A stretch of DNA of 64,000 nucleotides from Deltaproteobacteria bacterium (GTDB lineage: Bacteria > Bdellovibrionota_C > UBA2361 > SZUA-149 > JADZAE01): contig JADZAE010000067.1 of the NCBI GenBank assembly GCA_020852715.1, positions 1 to 64,000 on the forward strand, in the 5' to 3' direction. A program made the position numbers and the translations under genes. The notes beneath the pieces were generated by a model. That model ran no database searches. It saw nothing but the letters and a program-made list of their open reading frames with translations, and was not told the DNA's origin. Positions 9,559 through 18,791 of this stretch are shown piece after piece (positions within the stretch are counted from its first letter, which is position 1; every line of letters starts with the position of its first letter).

Positions 9559-11061
9559 ATGAATTCCGGAATTTTTACGCTCTTAACCTTAACGCTTCCT
9601 ATTTTGGCAGTACTGATAATTTATTTTATTCCGCGCACAGCGCTAAAGACTCTCTATGTTATTGCCAATGTGTTCTTTGCTTTAGATTTGTTGTTGGCGC
9701 TTTTACTTTGGTATTTGTATGTGCCGGAGAGTTCTTCTCTGCAGCTTAGGTATCAATATGCTTGGCTTCCGGATTTTGGCATCAGCTTTTCTCTGGGCCT
9801 TGATGGGCTTTCGTTGCCGCTTGTTTTGCTCACATCGTTTTTAACTCTGCTCGTTGGTATCCATTCGCGCTCAGTAAGCACAGGGCTTAAAGGTTATTTA
9901 ATCTGCGTGCTGTTACTGCAAGCGGCCATGCTGGGGGCTTTTCTGGCGATGGATGCGCTGATTTTTTATATGTTTTGGGAAAGTATGCTTGTGCCCATGT
10001 TCTTTTTAATAGGGGTCTGGGGCAGCAGTCGGCGCGTTTATGCAGCAATGAAGTTTTTTATTTATACTGCTGTTGGGGGGTTGCCGCTTTTAGCGGGGAT
10101 TTTGTATCTTGCCTATCTTTGTTTGCAGCAGCAGAACCAAGTCAGCTTTGCCATTACTGATTGGTATAATTTAAACCTTTCCCCGAACGAACAGGTTGTT
10201 TTGCTGGCTATTTTCACTTTTGCTTTTGCCATTAAGATTCCTGCCTTTCCGCTACATACGTGGTTACCGGATGCACACGTAGAAGCTCCGGCCGGGGCTT
10301 CGGTGATTTTAGCCGGAGTTTTGTTGAAACTGGGTCTTTACGGTTTAATCCGTTTTTGTCTGCCGATTTTCACTGAGGCTTTTGCTGGCTATGCTTGGGT
10401 GTTAGTCATTTTGGCCACGCTGGGCATCGTCTATGGTGCCTTCATGGCTTGGGTGCAAAAGGACATGAAAAAGCTGATCGCTTATTCGTCAGTGAGCCAT
10501 TTGGGTTTTTGTTTATTAGGTGTGGCAAGTCTAACAACGGAAGGAGTGAATGGGGCAATTTTGCAAATGGTTAATCATGGGATAACCACTGGTGCTTTAT
10601 TTTTTATCGTTGGCGCGCTGTATGAACGTTATCATACGCGTCTGATTGCTGACTACGGTGGCCTTGCCGGGACCTTGCCCCGTCTAAGCATGTTTACCTT
10701 GATTTTTACTTTAGGGGCCATTGGTTTACCCTTAACGAATGGTTTTGTCGGCGAGTTCTTAATAATCGTTGGTGCTTTTGAGTGGCAAGCTGTCGCGGGC
10801 TTGGTTTCAGTAAGCGGTGTAATCTTAGGGGCTATTTATATGCTTTCATGGTATCGGCGCTGCTTCTATGGAACGCCGGCAAATACATTGGCCCAGAAAA
10901 ATGACTTCGTTTTACGCGAATATTTAGTATTTATTCCTTTAGCGATTTTGGTTTTTGTTTTAGGTGTTTACCCCAATCTCATTTTATCACGCACTACTGC
11001 GACTGCTGAATCGTATTTAAAGGACTTTGATCGCGTTTTGCAGGAGCGAAAGATGCCATGA
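9559..11061 (+). CDS. nuoM: NADH-quinone oxidoreductase subunit M (antiporter-like)
   Basis: The middle antiporter-like pumping subunit, 500 residues with about 14 membrane segments. Family signatures are FYMFWESMLVPMFFLIGVWG (about residues 137-156, with the key Glu), KIPAFPLHTWLPDAHVEAP and ASVILAGVLLKLG. The start is preceded by GAGGGGAAAGCT, a strong ribosome-binding site. The end overlaps nuoN by four bases (ATGA). Confidence 0.96.
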   Translation: MNSGIFTLLTLTLPILAVLIIYFIPRTALKTLYVIANVFFALDLLLALLLWYLYVPESSSLQLRYQYAWLPDFGISFSLGLDGLSLPLVLLTSFLTLLVGIHSRSVSTGLKGYLICVLLLQAAMLGAFLAMDALIFYMFWESMLVPMFFLIGVWGSSRRVYAAMKFFIYTAVGGLPLLAGILYLAYLCLQQQNQVSFAITDWYNLNLSPNEQVVLLAIFTFAFAIKIPAFPLHTWLPDAHVEAPAGASVILAGVLLKLGLYGLIRFCLPIFTEAFAGYAWVLVILATLGIVYGAFMAWVQKDMKKLIAYSSVSHLGFCLLGVASLTTEGVNGAILQMVNHGITTGALFFIVGALYERYHTRLIADYGGLAGTLPRLSMFTLIFTLGAIGLPLTNGFVGEFLIIVGAFEWQAVAGLVSVSGVILGAIYMLSWYRRCFYGTPANTLAQKNDFVLREYLVFIPLAILVFVLGVYPNLILSRTTATAESYLKDFDRVLQERKMP

Positions 11062-12473
11062 AGTTGGAAATTTTATCATTATTGCCCGGAATACCGCTAA
11101 CTATTTTGTTAATCACAGCGGTTATTGTTTTGCTCTGGCAGTTACTTAAGCAGGAAGGTATGGCGCTACTTTTTGCCTGTGTCGGCATAATGTTGGCAGC
11201 TTTGATGGTCTATGCCCCAGCAGTGCGAGAGTTGGGGAGGACGGATTATTTTCACAATGATGGTTATAGCGCTTTATTCGGCGTAGCTGTTTTGCTTGGC
11301 CTGCTGCTAACCATACTTCTTAATCATGGCCAATATGCCAAGCAGGGATTGAAGCTCAGCGGGGATATGTTAGCTATTTTACTGCTGGGCACATGCGGGG
11401 GCCTCAGCCTTTTCTTAGCCAAAGATTATATAACGTTTTATCTTAGCCTGGAGATATTGGCTTTGTCTTCTTATATCCTGACAGCGGCAGCGCGCGAGAG
11501 TCGATTAGCCACAGAGGCGGCGATCAAGTATTTTGTCATTGGCGCGTTTGGTTCGGGTTTTATCTTGCTCGGTATTGTTTTTATGTATGGCGCGAGTGGA
11601 TCTTTGCAGATGTATGGCGCGTTGGAGATGAGTAATCCATTTGCCTTGCTCGGGTTGGGATTAATGCTTTTTGGTTTTGCTTTCAAAGTCGGCTTGGTAC
11701 CATTTCACTTCTGGCTGCCTGATGTTTATCAAGGGGCTCCGACAGGGATGGTTGCTTTTCTGTCCGGTGTGGCCAAGATCGCTTTCTTCTTCTCTTTTGC
11801 GCGTTTCTTTATGAATTACTATGTGGAAGGCATGAAGATGGCGTTTTATGCTGTTAGCGCTGTTGCTGTTTTGAGTATGACGCTGGGTAATATTTTAGCT
11901 TTGCGCCAAGAAAGATTAAAACGGCTGCTCGCTTATTCCAGTATTGCGCATGGTGGTTATATGATGCTTGGCTATCTCGTAGCCGGGCAGGGTTTGGGTT
12001 TTGTGGGCATGATGTTTTATGGTCTTAGTTATTTACTGATGACGATTCTTTCTTTTGGCTTGGTGCTTTTAATGGGCGAAGAAGGAGAAGACGGAGATTT
12101 GATTTCCAAGTGGCAGAATATCGGGAAAAGATGCCCGCGTCGTGCTTTGGTCATGACAATAGCATTATTATCATTGGCCGGTATCCCACCCTTTTTAGGA
12201 TTCATGGCTAAGTATAATATTTTGTTTGCTCTGATTAATATGGGCCAATTGTGGCTGCTGGCGATAGCTATTCTTAATTCCGTTATCGCTCTTTATTATT
12301 ATTTGAAAGTCATTGTTGTCATGTATTTTGGTGATGAGGAGTATAAAGGCGAAGTATCTTCTTTTCAATTGCTGCCCTCAATAGCCATTGGCGCACTTAC
12401 TGTCCTTATTGTTGTCAGCGGTATTATGCCACAGTGGCTATATAACCTCTGCTTAACTACGATTAAACAATAA
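11058..12473 (+). CDS. nuoN: NADH-quinone oxidoreductase subunit N (antiporter-like)
   Basis: The proximal antiporter-like subunit of complex I, 471 residues with about 13-14 membrane segments. Signatures are FYLSLEILALSSYILTA (with the conserved Glu), GLVPFHFWLPDVYQGAPTG and KRLLAYSSIAHGGYMMLG. It is the last gene of the cluster: 11 subunits, C to N without I. No clear rho-independent terminator follows; a gap of about 545 bases comes next. Confidence 0.96.
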   Translation: MKLEILSLLPGIPLTILLITAVIVLLWQLLKQEGMALLFACVGIMLAALMVYAPAVRELGRTDYFHNDGYSALFGVAVLLGLLLTILLNHGQYAKQGLKLSGDMLAILLLGTCGGLSLFLAKDYITFYLSLEILALSSYILTAAARESRLATEAAIKYFVIGAFGSGFILLGIVFMYGASGSLQMYGALEMSNPFALLGLGLMLFGFAFKVGLVPFHFWLPDVYQGAPTGMVAFLSGVAKIAFFFSFARFFMNYYVEGMKMAFYAVSAVAVLSMTLGNILALRQERLKRLLAYSSIAHGGYMMLGYLVAGQGLGFVGMMFYGLSYLLMTILSFGLVLLMGEEGEDGDLISKWQNIGKRCPRRALVMTIALLSLAGIPPFLGFMAKYNILFALINMGQLWLLAIAILNSVIALYYYLKVIVVMYFGDEEYKGEVSSFQLLPSIAIGALTVLIVVSGIMPQWLYNLCLTTIKQ

Positions 12474-13018
12474 ATATCTTCCTTGCTTAAGACGTATATT
12501 AATAACTTAGACGTGGTGCTTTGCTAGTGACAATTACGCATTTTAAAGATTCTCATGTGCAAGATGATGTGAAAGGCTTCGGTTTGGATAACTTGCCAGA
12601 TCTCGCTAATAAGGCGAAGATTTTACAGCACGATATATGGTTAGTTACAAAAATACTATTTTTACTCCCCTGTCTGATCTAAAGTAGCCTCATTTGTAGG
12701 GAGGTATTACTTACGTATATATCTAACCAACAAATATTTATTATTAATTCCCCCCGATCTGACGATGATAACAACGTGCACATCGAACTAAGGGCTAGTT
12801 AATAGCGGAGTGTGAATTTTTTGTGCCAGAAAATAGAGAGTAAGTAGTTTTTATACAGGCGAGACTTGTTTTTTATAGATCTCGTAAAGCGAACTAGTGA
12901 AAGATATTAATCTGACGCTCGTTTGCTTTAACGAAATGCCTGAAACGACCGCATTTTGGGTTAGGTGTTCGGTTTTAAGATATTATGCTGTTAAGCAGAT
13001 GAAAGAGGAGAAATTACT
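12474..13018. other. Intergenic region with one weak short reading frame
   Basis: About 545 bases lie between nuoN and the carbonic anhydrase gene. A GTG-started frame of 51 codons (12527-12682, +) reads VTITHFKDSHVQDDVKGFGL and onward; it has a protein-like first half but no good ribosome-binding site, and I do not recognise it. It may be a gene remnant. No repeat copy or strong hairpin was seen in the rest. The last bases hold the AGAGGAGAAA ribosome-binding site of the next gene. Confidence 0.3.
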
Positions 13019-13809
13019 ATGTCTAAGCAAACATTAGTTACGTTTATTTTATTTTTAGGGATAGCTGTTTTAGGCTCATCGCTAAGTAGTGCCGAAGAGA
13101 AAGAGGGACAGCAGAAACCCTCTCCGGACGTCGTAATGTTGAAAGAGGGCAATGAGCGTTTTGCTGCCGGGAAGAGCACAAGACCACATAGTGGTCTTGA
13201 TCGTTTGGCGCTAGCCGGAAAAGAAAGTCAGGCTAATCATGCATTAGCTACTATATTGTCTTGTTCTGACTTCCGTGTTCCTGTCGAATATATCTTTGAT
13301 GTTGGGTAATGGATATTTTTGTTTCTCCTGTCGCAGGAAATATTGCAGGTAATGATGAAATAGGTTCAATTGAATGTGGGCTAGGAAATGTGAATACCCC
13401 TCTTTTGGTGGTGCTTGGACACTCGCAGTGTGGAGCCGTCACGGCAGCGGCTAAGGCGGCGCAAGGAGAAAAAGGACATGATTTAGAAAAACATATTGGT
13501 CTACCTCTGTCGCACATTGCACCGGCAGCTAAGCGCACCGTAGAGGCTTTCCCTTATCTGCGCGGTGGCGAAGTTATTCCTTTAGCCATTGTTGAAAATA
13601 TTTGGCAGACGATAGAAGAGCTTCTTACCAAAAGCGTAGCAGTGAGAGATTTGGTCAAAAAAGGCACTGTTAAAATAGTGGGTGGTGTTTACGATGTTGG
13701 TTCAGGAGATGTCACTTGGTTAGATACTGCCAAAGTAAACGAGATTCTGAAGAAAGCTGATGCGGCCGCAGGCAAGGCGCCTGAACTATCACAGGAAACG
13801 GCCCACTAA
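13019..13809 (+). pseudogene. Periplasmic beta-carbonic anhydrase, split by a frameshift
   Basis: Beta-class carbonic anhydrases interconvert CO2 and bicarbonate at a zinc ion. The first part (13019-13309) has a signal peptide (residues 1 to about 25) and the C82-S-D84-F-R86 motif, supplying one Cys ligand and the Asp-Arg dyad. The second part (from 13309) continues with MDIFVSPVAGN and HSQCGAV, giving the His and second Cys ligands. Between them GATGTTGGGTAATGG puts the stop in frame; one more G in the GGG run (13304-13306) would restore a continuous enzyme of about 263 residues reading FDVGVMDIFV. It is therefore a one-base deletion in a G run: a real mutation, a sequencing error or, less likely, programmed slippage. 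A strong AGAGGAG site precedes the start. Confidence 0.85.
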
Positions 13810-13831
13810 AACTTTTTGACTGCTTATAGAT

Positions 13832-13870
13832 AGGTATCCCTGACGAAATACATGAGCAGGGGTACCTTTT
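13832..13870 (+). terminator. Probable rho-independent terminator after carbonic anhydrase
   Basis: AGGTATCCCTG (13832-13842) and CAGGGGTACCT (13857-13867) form an 11-base-pair stem with one G-U pair, followed by a short T run (TTTT then AA). Confidence 0.6.
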
Positions 13871-14106
13871 AAGATCCTGATAAGGTGCGGTAACCCTTAA
13901 AATTATTGCTGGATCTATTTATTTATATTTCTCGCCTTGATTGTTGCAAAAATACCGTGTTATTGGACTATCCTTATTGGTCCCGTTCTTTCAAAAGCTT
14001 ATCAGTGAAAAGATAAAATGTTTTCAGCAGGGAAAACTGCTTTGCCTGCTGAAGACAAACAGCAAAGGTTTTACAAAACCTGCCTGCGGGCACGAAGGAG
14101 GTTGTA

Positions 14107-15144
14107 ATGTCAGGAAAACCAAGAGGGCGTATCACAAAAATTATCAACGCTGTCGCCCCTTGTCGTATCTGCGACGAGGGAGGATGGACAGACACATGGT
14201 TTGCCCTTATTGGCATGATCCTCAATTTCTGCATTTATCCATTCGTGGAGGTGCAGATCGTTGTTCGGGAATGTCGTAAACGTCGGATTACGCTGTATCT
14301 GGAAAACTTCCAAAGCTCGTATGATTATGAGCTGGGAAGTGGCTACGACAAAAATCCTCTTATTGAAGCAGCGCTGGAGATGGTTCCGATTCCGGAAAAT
14401 GTGCATTTAGAGATTTCTATTCACTCTCAAATGCCTCCTGGAGCTTCTACTGGAAGCTCGGCAGCTCTGGTTGTTGCGCTGATTGGTGCATTAGATGCCC
14501 TGACACCTGGTCGTTTGGCTGCGGCAGAAGTGGCGCGCTTGGCCCATGAGGTCGAGACGCTTAAGCTGAGGCAGCAAAGCGGTATTCAGGATCAATTAGC
14601 GGCCGCTTTTGGTGGAATCAATTTCATCGAAATGCGCGAGTTTCCTCATGGTGTCGTTTCTCCAATTAAACTTCCTGATAGTTTGTGGTGGGAGCTGGAG
14701 CGGCGATTCTGCTTAGTGTATGTGGGTAAGCCTCACAATTCTTCCAAGGTTCATGAAGAAGTAATTGAAAAGCTTGGCTCGCATGCTAAAAACAATCCAC
14801 ATATGGTTGCGCTTCGTCGTATTGCAAGCCAGGCCAAAGACGCCTTATGCTCGGGTGATTTTCGCTTGTTTGGTGAGGCGATGAACGCCAATACTCGTGA
14901 GCAAGAAGCAATGCACCCGGCGCTGGTTAACCCTCAGTTCCACAATATCATTGATATTTCGAAAGAGTTTGGGTGTGTCGGTGCTAAGGTAAATGGTGCT
15001 GGTGGCGATGGAGGAACGGTTACGCTCCTTACAAACGGCTTGATGCCGCAGAAGCGTCAGATGGAGGCCAAGCTTGTGAATGCGGGATATCAAGTAATCC
15101 CTATTTACCTCGCTCGCCAAGGCCTCCGAGTTTGGGTTCAGTAA
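14107..15144 (+). CDS. GHMP-family sugar kinase (heptose/fucose kinase-like)
   Basis: This is a small-molecule kinase of the GHMP superfamily, which phosphorylates sugars or mevalonate-pathway compounds using ATP. Visible motifs are APCRICDEGGWTDT (about residues 17-30, the substrate-side motif 1), PPGASTGSSAALVVAL (about 110-125, the ATP-binding glycine/serine loop), and NGAGGDGGTVTLL near the C terminus (motif 3). The opening resembles D-glycero-D-manno-heptose 7-phosphate kinase (HddA) and fucokinase domains, but the substrate cannot be fixed from sequence alone and no nucleotide-sugar neighbours are present. AAGGAGG (14095-14101) gives a near-ideal ribosome-binding site. It appears monocistronic. 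Confidence 0.85.
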   Translation: MSGKPRGRITKIINAVAPCRICDEGGWTDTWFALIGMILNFCIYPFVEVQIVVRECRKRRITLYLENFQSSYDYELGSGYDKNPLIEAALEMVPIPENVHLEISIHSQMPPGASTGSSAALVVALIGALDALTPGRLAAAEVARLAHEVETLKLRQQSGIQDQLAAAFGGINFIEMREFPHGVVSPIKLPDSLWWELERRFCLVYVGKPHNSSKVHEEVIEKLGSHAKNNPHMVALRRIASQAKDALCSGDFRLFGEAMNANTREQEAMHPALVNPQFHNIIDISKEFGCVGAKVNGAGGDGGTVTLLTNGLMPQKRQMEAKLVNAGYQVIPIYLARQGLRVWVQ

Positions 15145-15150
15145 TCAAAG

Positions 15151-15180
15151 GGGGGCGGAGAAAACCATCTCTTCGCCCCC
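15151..15180 (+). terminator. Hairpin after the GHMP kinase, possible terminator
   Basis: GGGGGCGGAGA and TCTTCGCCCCC form a GC-rich stem. The T run behind it is broken (GCTCGTTGTTATGTTTT), so termination is likely but not certain. Confidence 0.5.
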
Positions 15181-15303
15181 GCTCGTTGTTATGTTTTAGG
15201 ATTTTGCTGTTTGTCTTCAATAATTCCTTTCAATCCTACCTATTTGAAATCATTATATGTCGGTGCTATAGCTTTTGCCTGTCTATTTTAGCGGAGGAAA
15301 ACT

Positions 15304-16116
15304 ATGCAAATAATGATTAACGGCCTACCGGGGAATATGTCGTCACTGGCGGCAAAGACTATTGCGAAAAAGAGTTCTTATAAAATTGTTCCTTTTGCTT
15401 TTACGGGGCCTGAGATTACGGCGGCTTCGACGAGCATTGAAGGCCAAGAGATTGCGCTGATTAAGCCAGATGGGAAAGCGATTATTGACCAGATAAAAAA
15501 AGACTATGGCGGCTTAACTATAGTTGATTTCTCTCACCCATCGGCGGTGAATAAAAATATCGAGTTTTATTGCTCCAAGAAAATCAATTTTGTTTGCGGC
15601 ACTACGGGTGTCGATATGGCGGCGGCGCAGAAGAAGATTGCCGATGCCGGTATTATCGCCGTGGTTGCTCCGAATACAGGGAAGCAGATTGTCGCTTTGT
15701 TATCTATGATTCAGTATGCGGCCGATAATTTCCCTGAGGCTTTTAAGGGATATAGTTTAGAGATAGTGGAGAGCCATCAGAGGGGTAAGGCTGATATTAG
15801 CGGCACGGCGCGCGCGACAGTGCCTTATTTTAATAAGCTGGGCCTGCCGATTAAAGATGGTGACATTAAGCCGCTTAGAGAGCCGGAAGAGCAAAAGCGT
15901 TTGGGCGTGCCTGAGAGCTTCTTGGGAGGCCACGCTTGGCATACTTATTCGCTAAAATCGCCCGATGAAAGCGTGCTGATTAGTTTTACGCACAATGTAA
16001 ACGGCAGGCAAATTTATGCTGATGGCGTGGTGGATTGCTTGGATTTTCTAAACAAGAAAGGTAGCGCAGGGGAGAGCGGCAAAATGTTCTCAATGATGGA
16101 CGTTTTAAAAGGTTAA
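15304..16116 (+). CDS. dapB: 4-hydroxy-tetrahydrodipicolinate reductase, plant-type
   Basis: This enzyme reduces dihydrodipicolinate with NAD(P)H in the lysine/diaminopimelate pathway. The N terminus has a Rossmann-type start (MINGLPGNM). Mid-protein, FVCGTTG and the catalytic-loop version ESHQRGKADISGTA are seen instead of the usual bacterial E(A/S)HHxxKxDxPSGTA. The HNVNGRQIYADG and MFSMMDVLKG stretches and the overall order match the reductases of plants rather than the Escherichia coli type. Length is 270 residues. GGAGG lies 7 bases before the start. The next gene, trhP, begins after one base, so they form an operon even though the functions differ. Confidence 0.85.
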   Translation: MQIMINGLPGNMSSLAAKTIAKKSSYKIVPFAFTGPEITAASTSIEGQEIALIKPDGKAIIDQIKKDYGGLTIVDFSHPSAVNKNIEFYCSKKINFVCGTTGVDMAAAQKKIADAGIIAVVAPNTGKQIVALLSMIQYAADNFPEAFKGYSLEIVESHQRGKADISGTARATVPYFNKLGLPIKDGDIKPLREPEEQKRLGVPESFLGGHAWHTYSLKSPDESVLISFTHNVNGRQIYADGVVDCLDFLNKKGSAGESGKMFSMMDVLKG

Positions 16117-16117
16117 A

Positions 16118-17443
16118 ATGGAGAAAAGAGCGCCTGAACTATTGATGCCGGCAGGGGATTCGGAAAAGCTTCGCTATGCTTTTGCTTATGGGGCTGATGC
16201 TGTTTATGCCGGCGTGCCGATATTTTCTCTGCGGGCGCGCGAAAACTCGTTTACTAAGGACTCATTGCAAGAAGGGATAAAGCTTGCGCATGACTTGGGC
16301 AAAAAGCTTTATCTGACCATGAATATCTACGCGCACAACACTAAGATTCAGCGCTTTTTAGATTCTTTTCTGGAAATGTCGGATTTAGGCCCTGATGGGT
16401 TTATTATGACTGATACCGGGCTAATTAAAGAGTGCCTGCGACTGAAGCCCGACACTGTGGTGCATCTTTCCACTCAGGCTAATGTGACTAACTGGCTTGA
16501 TGTGAAGTTTTGGCATGAGTTAGGCGTAAAGCGCATAATACTTTCGCGCGAGTTGTCGCTTGGCGAGATTACCGAAATGCATGCCCGTGTGCCGGAGATA
16601 GAATTGGAAGCTTTTGTCCATGGGGCAATTTGTGTGGCCTACTCCGGGCGCTGTTTGATTTCTAATTATCTAAATCACCGCGATGCTAATCAAGGTGTTT
16701 GCACTAATTCTTGTCGCTGGCAGTATAAGTTAGCTGTCGATAGGCAGAGCTTTGTGGAGTATGAAAACGAAGCGGTTAAAGAACGCGAGTATGCACCGCT
16801 AAAAGGTGATTATGTCGTGCATCCTTGGTCTAATGCCGAAGAGAACTTCATGAAAGAGAGCTTTCCTATTGATGAAGACGAAAACGGCACTTACTTAATG
16901 AATGCCAAAGACCTTTGCGCTATTGAACTCATTGATAAACTTCATGCGGCTGGGGTTTGCAGCCTCAAAATCGAAGGGCGCACCAAGTCTGAATATTATG
17001 TGGCTACTGTGGCGCGCGCTTATCGGCGAGCCATTGATGATATGATTGCCGGGCGTGAGTTTAATAAAGAGAATTTGATGGAACTCATAGCCACACAAAA
17101 TAGAACTATGACTACAGGTTTTTTGGTTAAGCGCCCGGAAGAATATGGGCAAAACTATAATGACGGCTATTCAGCCCCACACACGCACCGCTACGCGGCG
17201 CGTGTTAAAAGTTATGATGCGGAAACGCAAATTGCTTGGGTAGAAATGAAAAACCGCGTGGAAAAAGGCACTGCTTTAGAATGGTTCTCGCCCACGCAAA
17301 CACAAATAGCCACAGTAAACGAAATTTATAATGCGCGTAAAGAAGCCGTTGATACTGCCCACGGCGGTTTAGTTCTCGGCATCAAAGTTCCTTTCGACGT
17401 TGATGATATGTGGCTTGCCCGCCAACGATTGCAAAGCGAATAA
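16118..17443 (+). CDS. trhP: tRNA 5-hydroxyuridine synthesis protein (peptidase U32 family)
   Basis: A member of the U32 family closely resembling Escherichia coli TrhP (YegQ), which hydroxylates U34 of certain tRNAs using prephenate as a cofactor source. The similarity runs end to end: PELLMPAGDSEKLRYAFAYG at the start, LSTQANVTNWLDVKFW, RIILSRELSL, the U32 signature EAFVHGAICVAYSGRCLISN, NQGVCTNSCRW and SLKIEGRTKSEYYVA. Length is 441 residues against about 453 in E. coli. The cysteines of SGRC and CTNSC are typical Fe-S candidates. It lies 1 base after dapB. Although often annotated as a protease, the tRNA role is better supported for this subgroup. Confidence 0.88.
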   Translation: MEKRAPELLMPAGDSEKLRYAFAYGADAVYAGVPIFSLRARENSFTKDSLQEGIKLAHDLGKKLYLTMNIYAHNTKIQRFLDSFLEMSDLGPDGFIMTDTGLIKECLRLKPDTVVHLSTQANVTNWLDVKFWHELGVKRIILSRELSLGEITEMHARVPEIELEAFVHGAICVAYSGRCLISNYLNHRDANQGVCTNSCRWQYKLAVDRQSFVEYENEAVKEREYAPLKGDYVVHPWSNAEENFMKESFPIDEDENGTYLMNAKDLCAIELIDKLHAAGVCSLKIEGRTKSEYYVATVARAYRRAIDDMIAGREFNKENLMELIATQNRTMTTGFLVKRPEEYGQNYNDGYSAPHTHRYAARVKSYDAETQIAWVEMKNRVEKGTALEWFSPTQTQIATVNEIYNARKEAVDTAHGGLVLGIKVPFDVDDMWLARQRLQSE

Positions 17444-17483
17444 CCCGCCGCAAAATTTCACGGTGAATAATATGCTGTGCTTG

Positions 17484-17650
17484 TGGAGTGCGACCCATGT
17501 TGCGGAGCGACTGGGCCGCATACGGTTTGATATATGCAAAGTTGTTCTCGGCATTAGCCACCACGATATCGCTGCGCATTAGTGCTTGGGGATAGCGATG
17601 CGTTGGCGACCCAGTTGTTCACCAACGCTCACAACATGGGTCGCGCTCCA
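17484..17650. repeat. Dispersed repeat family A, copy 1 (terminal inverted repeats)
   Basis: The element begins TGGAGTGCGACCCATGTTG and ends CAACATGGGTCGCGCTCCA, a 19-base terminal inverted repeat with one mismatch. Inside is GGCATTAGCCACCAC, found in copies at 51097-51270 and 61535-61709, and GGCGACCCAGTTGTTC. No reading frame is present. It looks like a MITE or large palindromic intergenic element. Confidence 0.75.
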
Positions 17651-17701
17651 CGAAATGCCACGCAATAATTTTCTCTGTGGGCGATATGTGGCAGCGTACC
17701 C

Positions 17702-18781
17702 CTACCGCATATCGGGGACCTTTAGCATCTTGGCTTTTAGATCAAACTCATTTTGGCCATTATCAATGAAGGAAAACTTTCCTAAGGCGCCGGAGAAGTT
17801 TTTTACGCGAAGGGCAGTATTTAGCTGTTCGCGATCTTGGCCTAACCCTTTTTTTACAGCATCGTCTATTATGCTTAGAGCGTCATAGGTATTAGCTGAT
17901 ACTGGCGGCGGGTTAGTTTGATAGGTGTTCTTATAGAGGCTTGAAAAGCTATCGCTGAGATTGGAGTCAACATACAAAGCGCCATTTAATGCTCCAGCGG
18001 CCATTTCTTGTTCTCGTTGATCGGCCATAGTCATGCAGCCAATGATTTGTCCCGAATAGTGTTTCTCTTTTAACTTTTTGGCTAGCAAACTAACTTGCCC
18101 GGGCATAAGATTAAGGATGACAGCGGAAGGAGCTTTCTGCTTAGTTTTAATAGCCAATAAATCTATGACACTTTCGTTAATGAGGGTCTCGTTAATGGCT
18201 ATTATCTTAGTTGCAGTGTTGCGCTCAAACGCTGCCATTAGTGCCTGAGTTCTAACAATCATTGATTCTTGCTCTGAGGTAATAACCCCAAGCGAAGACC
18301 ACTCTGGGTGTTTTAGGATTTCTCCGTAAACGGCATCTGCCTCGGCGTTTGGAGAATGCCAAATATTAACTATATAGTTATGCCCCTTTGCTGCGTTCCC
18401 TCCGGTGATAGTAATTGTTGGGATCTGATAGCGGTCAATATCGTTAGCGACGGCCATAGCTACGGGAGTGACAAACAAGATTAAAGCATCTATTTTCTGT
18501 ATCTCTATTAATGAGCGAACGGCGCTTATGCCCTGAGGGATATTATTCGTAGCGACATCTTCATAAATAACTTCTAGCCGCTCTTTGGCTTCCGGGGTTT
18601 TGAGAAAATACAAATCAACTGCTTTCTTCGCCGAATCACCCATCCAGGCAGCACCTCCAGATAAGGGCAGAGCTATTCCTAACTTAAAAATCTTTTTGTT
18701 GCTCTCGCTGGCAAAAGCTGGAGGAAGAAACATAAGGGCAAGAATAAAGAAGAGTGCGCTAAAAATAAACTTTCTAGTCAT
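17702..18781 (-). CDS. Branched-chain-amino-acid-type ABC substrate-binding protein (third of three)
   Basis: A periplasmic binding protein of the LivJ/Peripla_BP_6 fold, 359 residues. It has a signal peptide (about residues 1-25, ending AFASES) followed by KLGIALPLSGGAAWMG, the typical first strand and ligand loop, and SANTYDALSIIDDAV near the C terminus, matching the usual YDA motif. It lies 10 bases after its upstream paralogue. No permease or ATPase is near, so the ligand and transporter are unknown; such proteins may also act as sensor partners. Confidence 0.85.
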   Translation of the reverse strand: MTRKFIFSALFFILALMFLPPAFASESNKKIFKLGIALPLSGGAAWMGDSAKKAVDLYFLKTPEAKERLEVIYEDVATNNIPQGISAVRSLIEIQKIDALILFVTPVAMAVANDIDRYQIPTITITGGNAAKGHNYIVNIWHSPNAEADAVYGEILKHPEWSSLGVITSEQESMIVRTQALMAAFERNTATKIIAINETLINESVIDLLAIKTKQKAPSAVILNLMPGQVSLLAKKLKEKHYSGQIIGCMTMADQREQEMAAGALNGALYVDSNLSDSFSSLYKNTYQTNPPPVSANTYDALSIIDDAVKKGLGQDREQLNTALRVKNFSGALGKFSFIDNGQNEFDLKAKMLKVPDMR

Positions 18782-18791
18782 TTATCTCCCT

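Noticed and set aside
12527-12682. 51-codon GTG frame after nuoN
   Set aside because: Some protein-like text but no ribosome-binding site or recognisable family; recorded only as part of the intergenic region.
13301-13312. Programmed -1 frameshift in the carbonic anhydrase gene
   Set aside because: TTGGGTA is not a canonical slippery heptamer and no downstream pseudoknot is obvious; a one-base loss in a G run explains it better.
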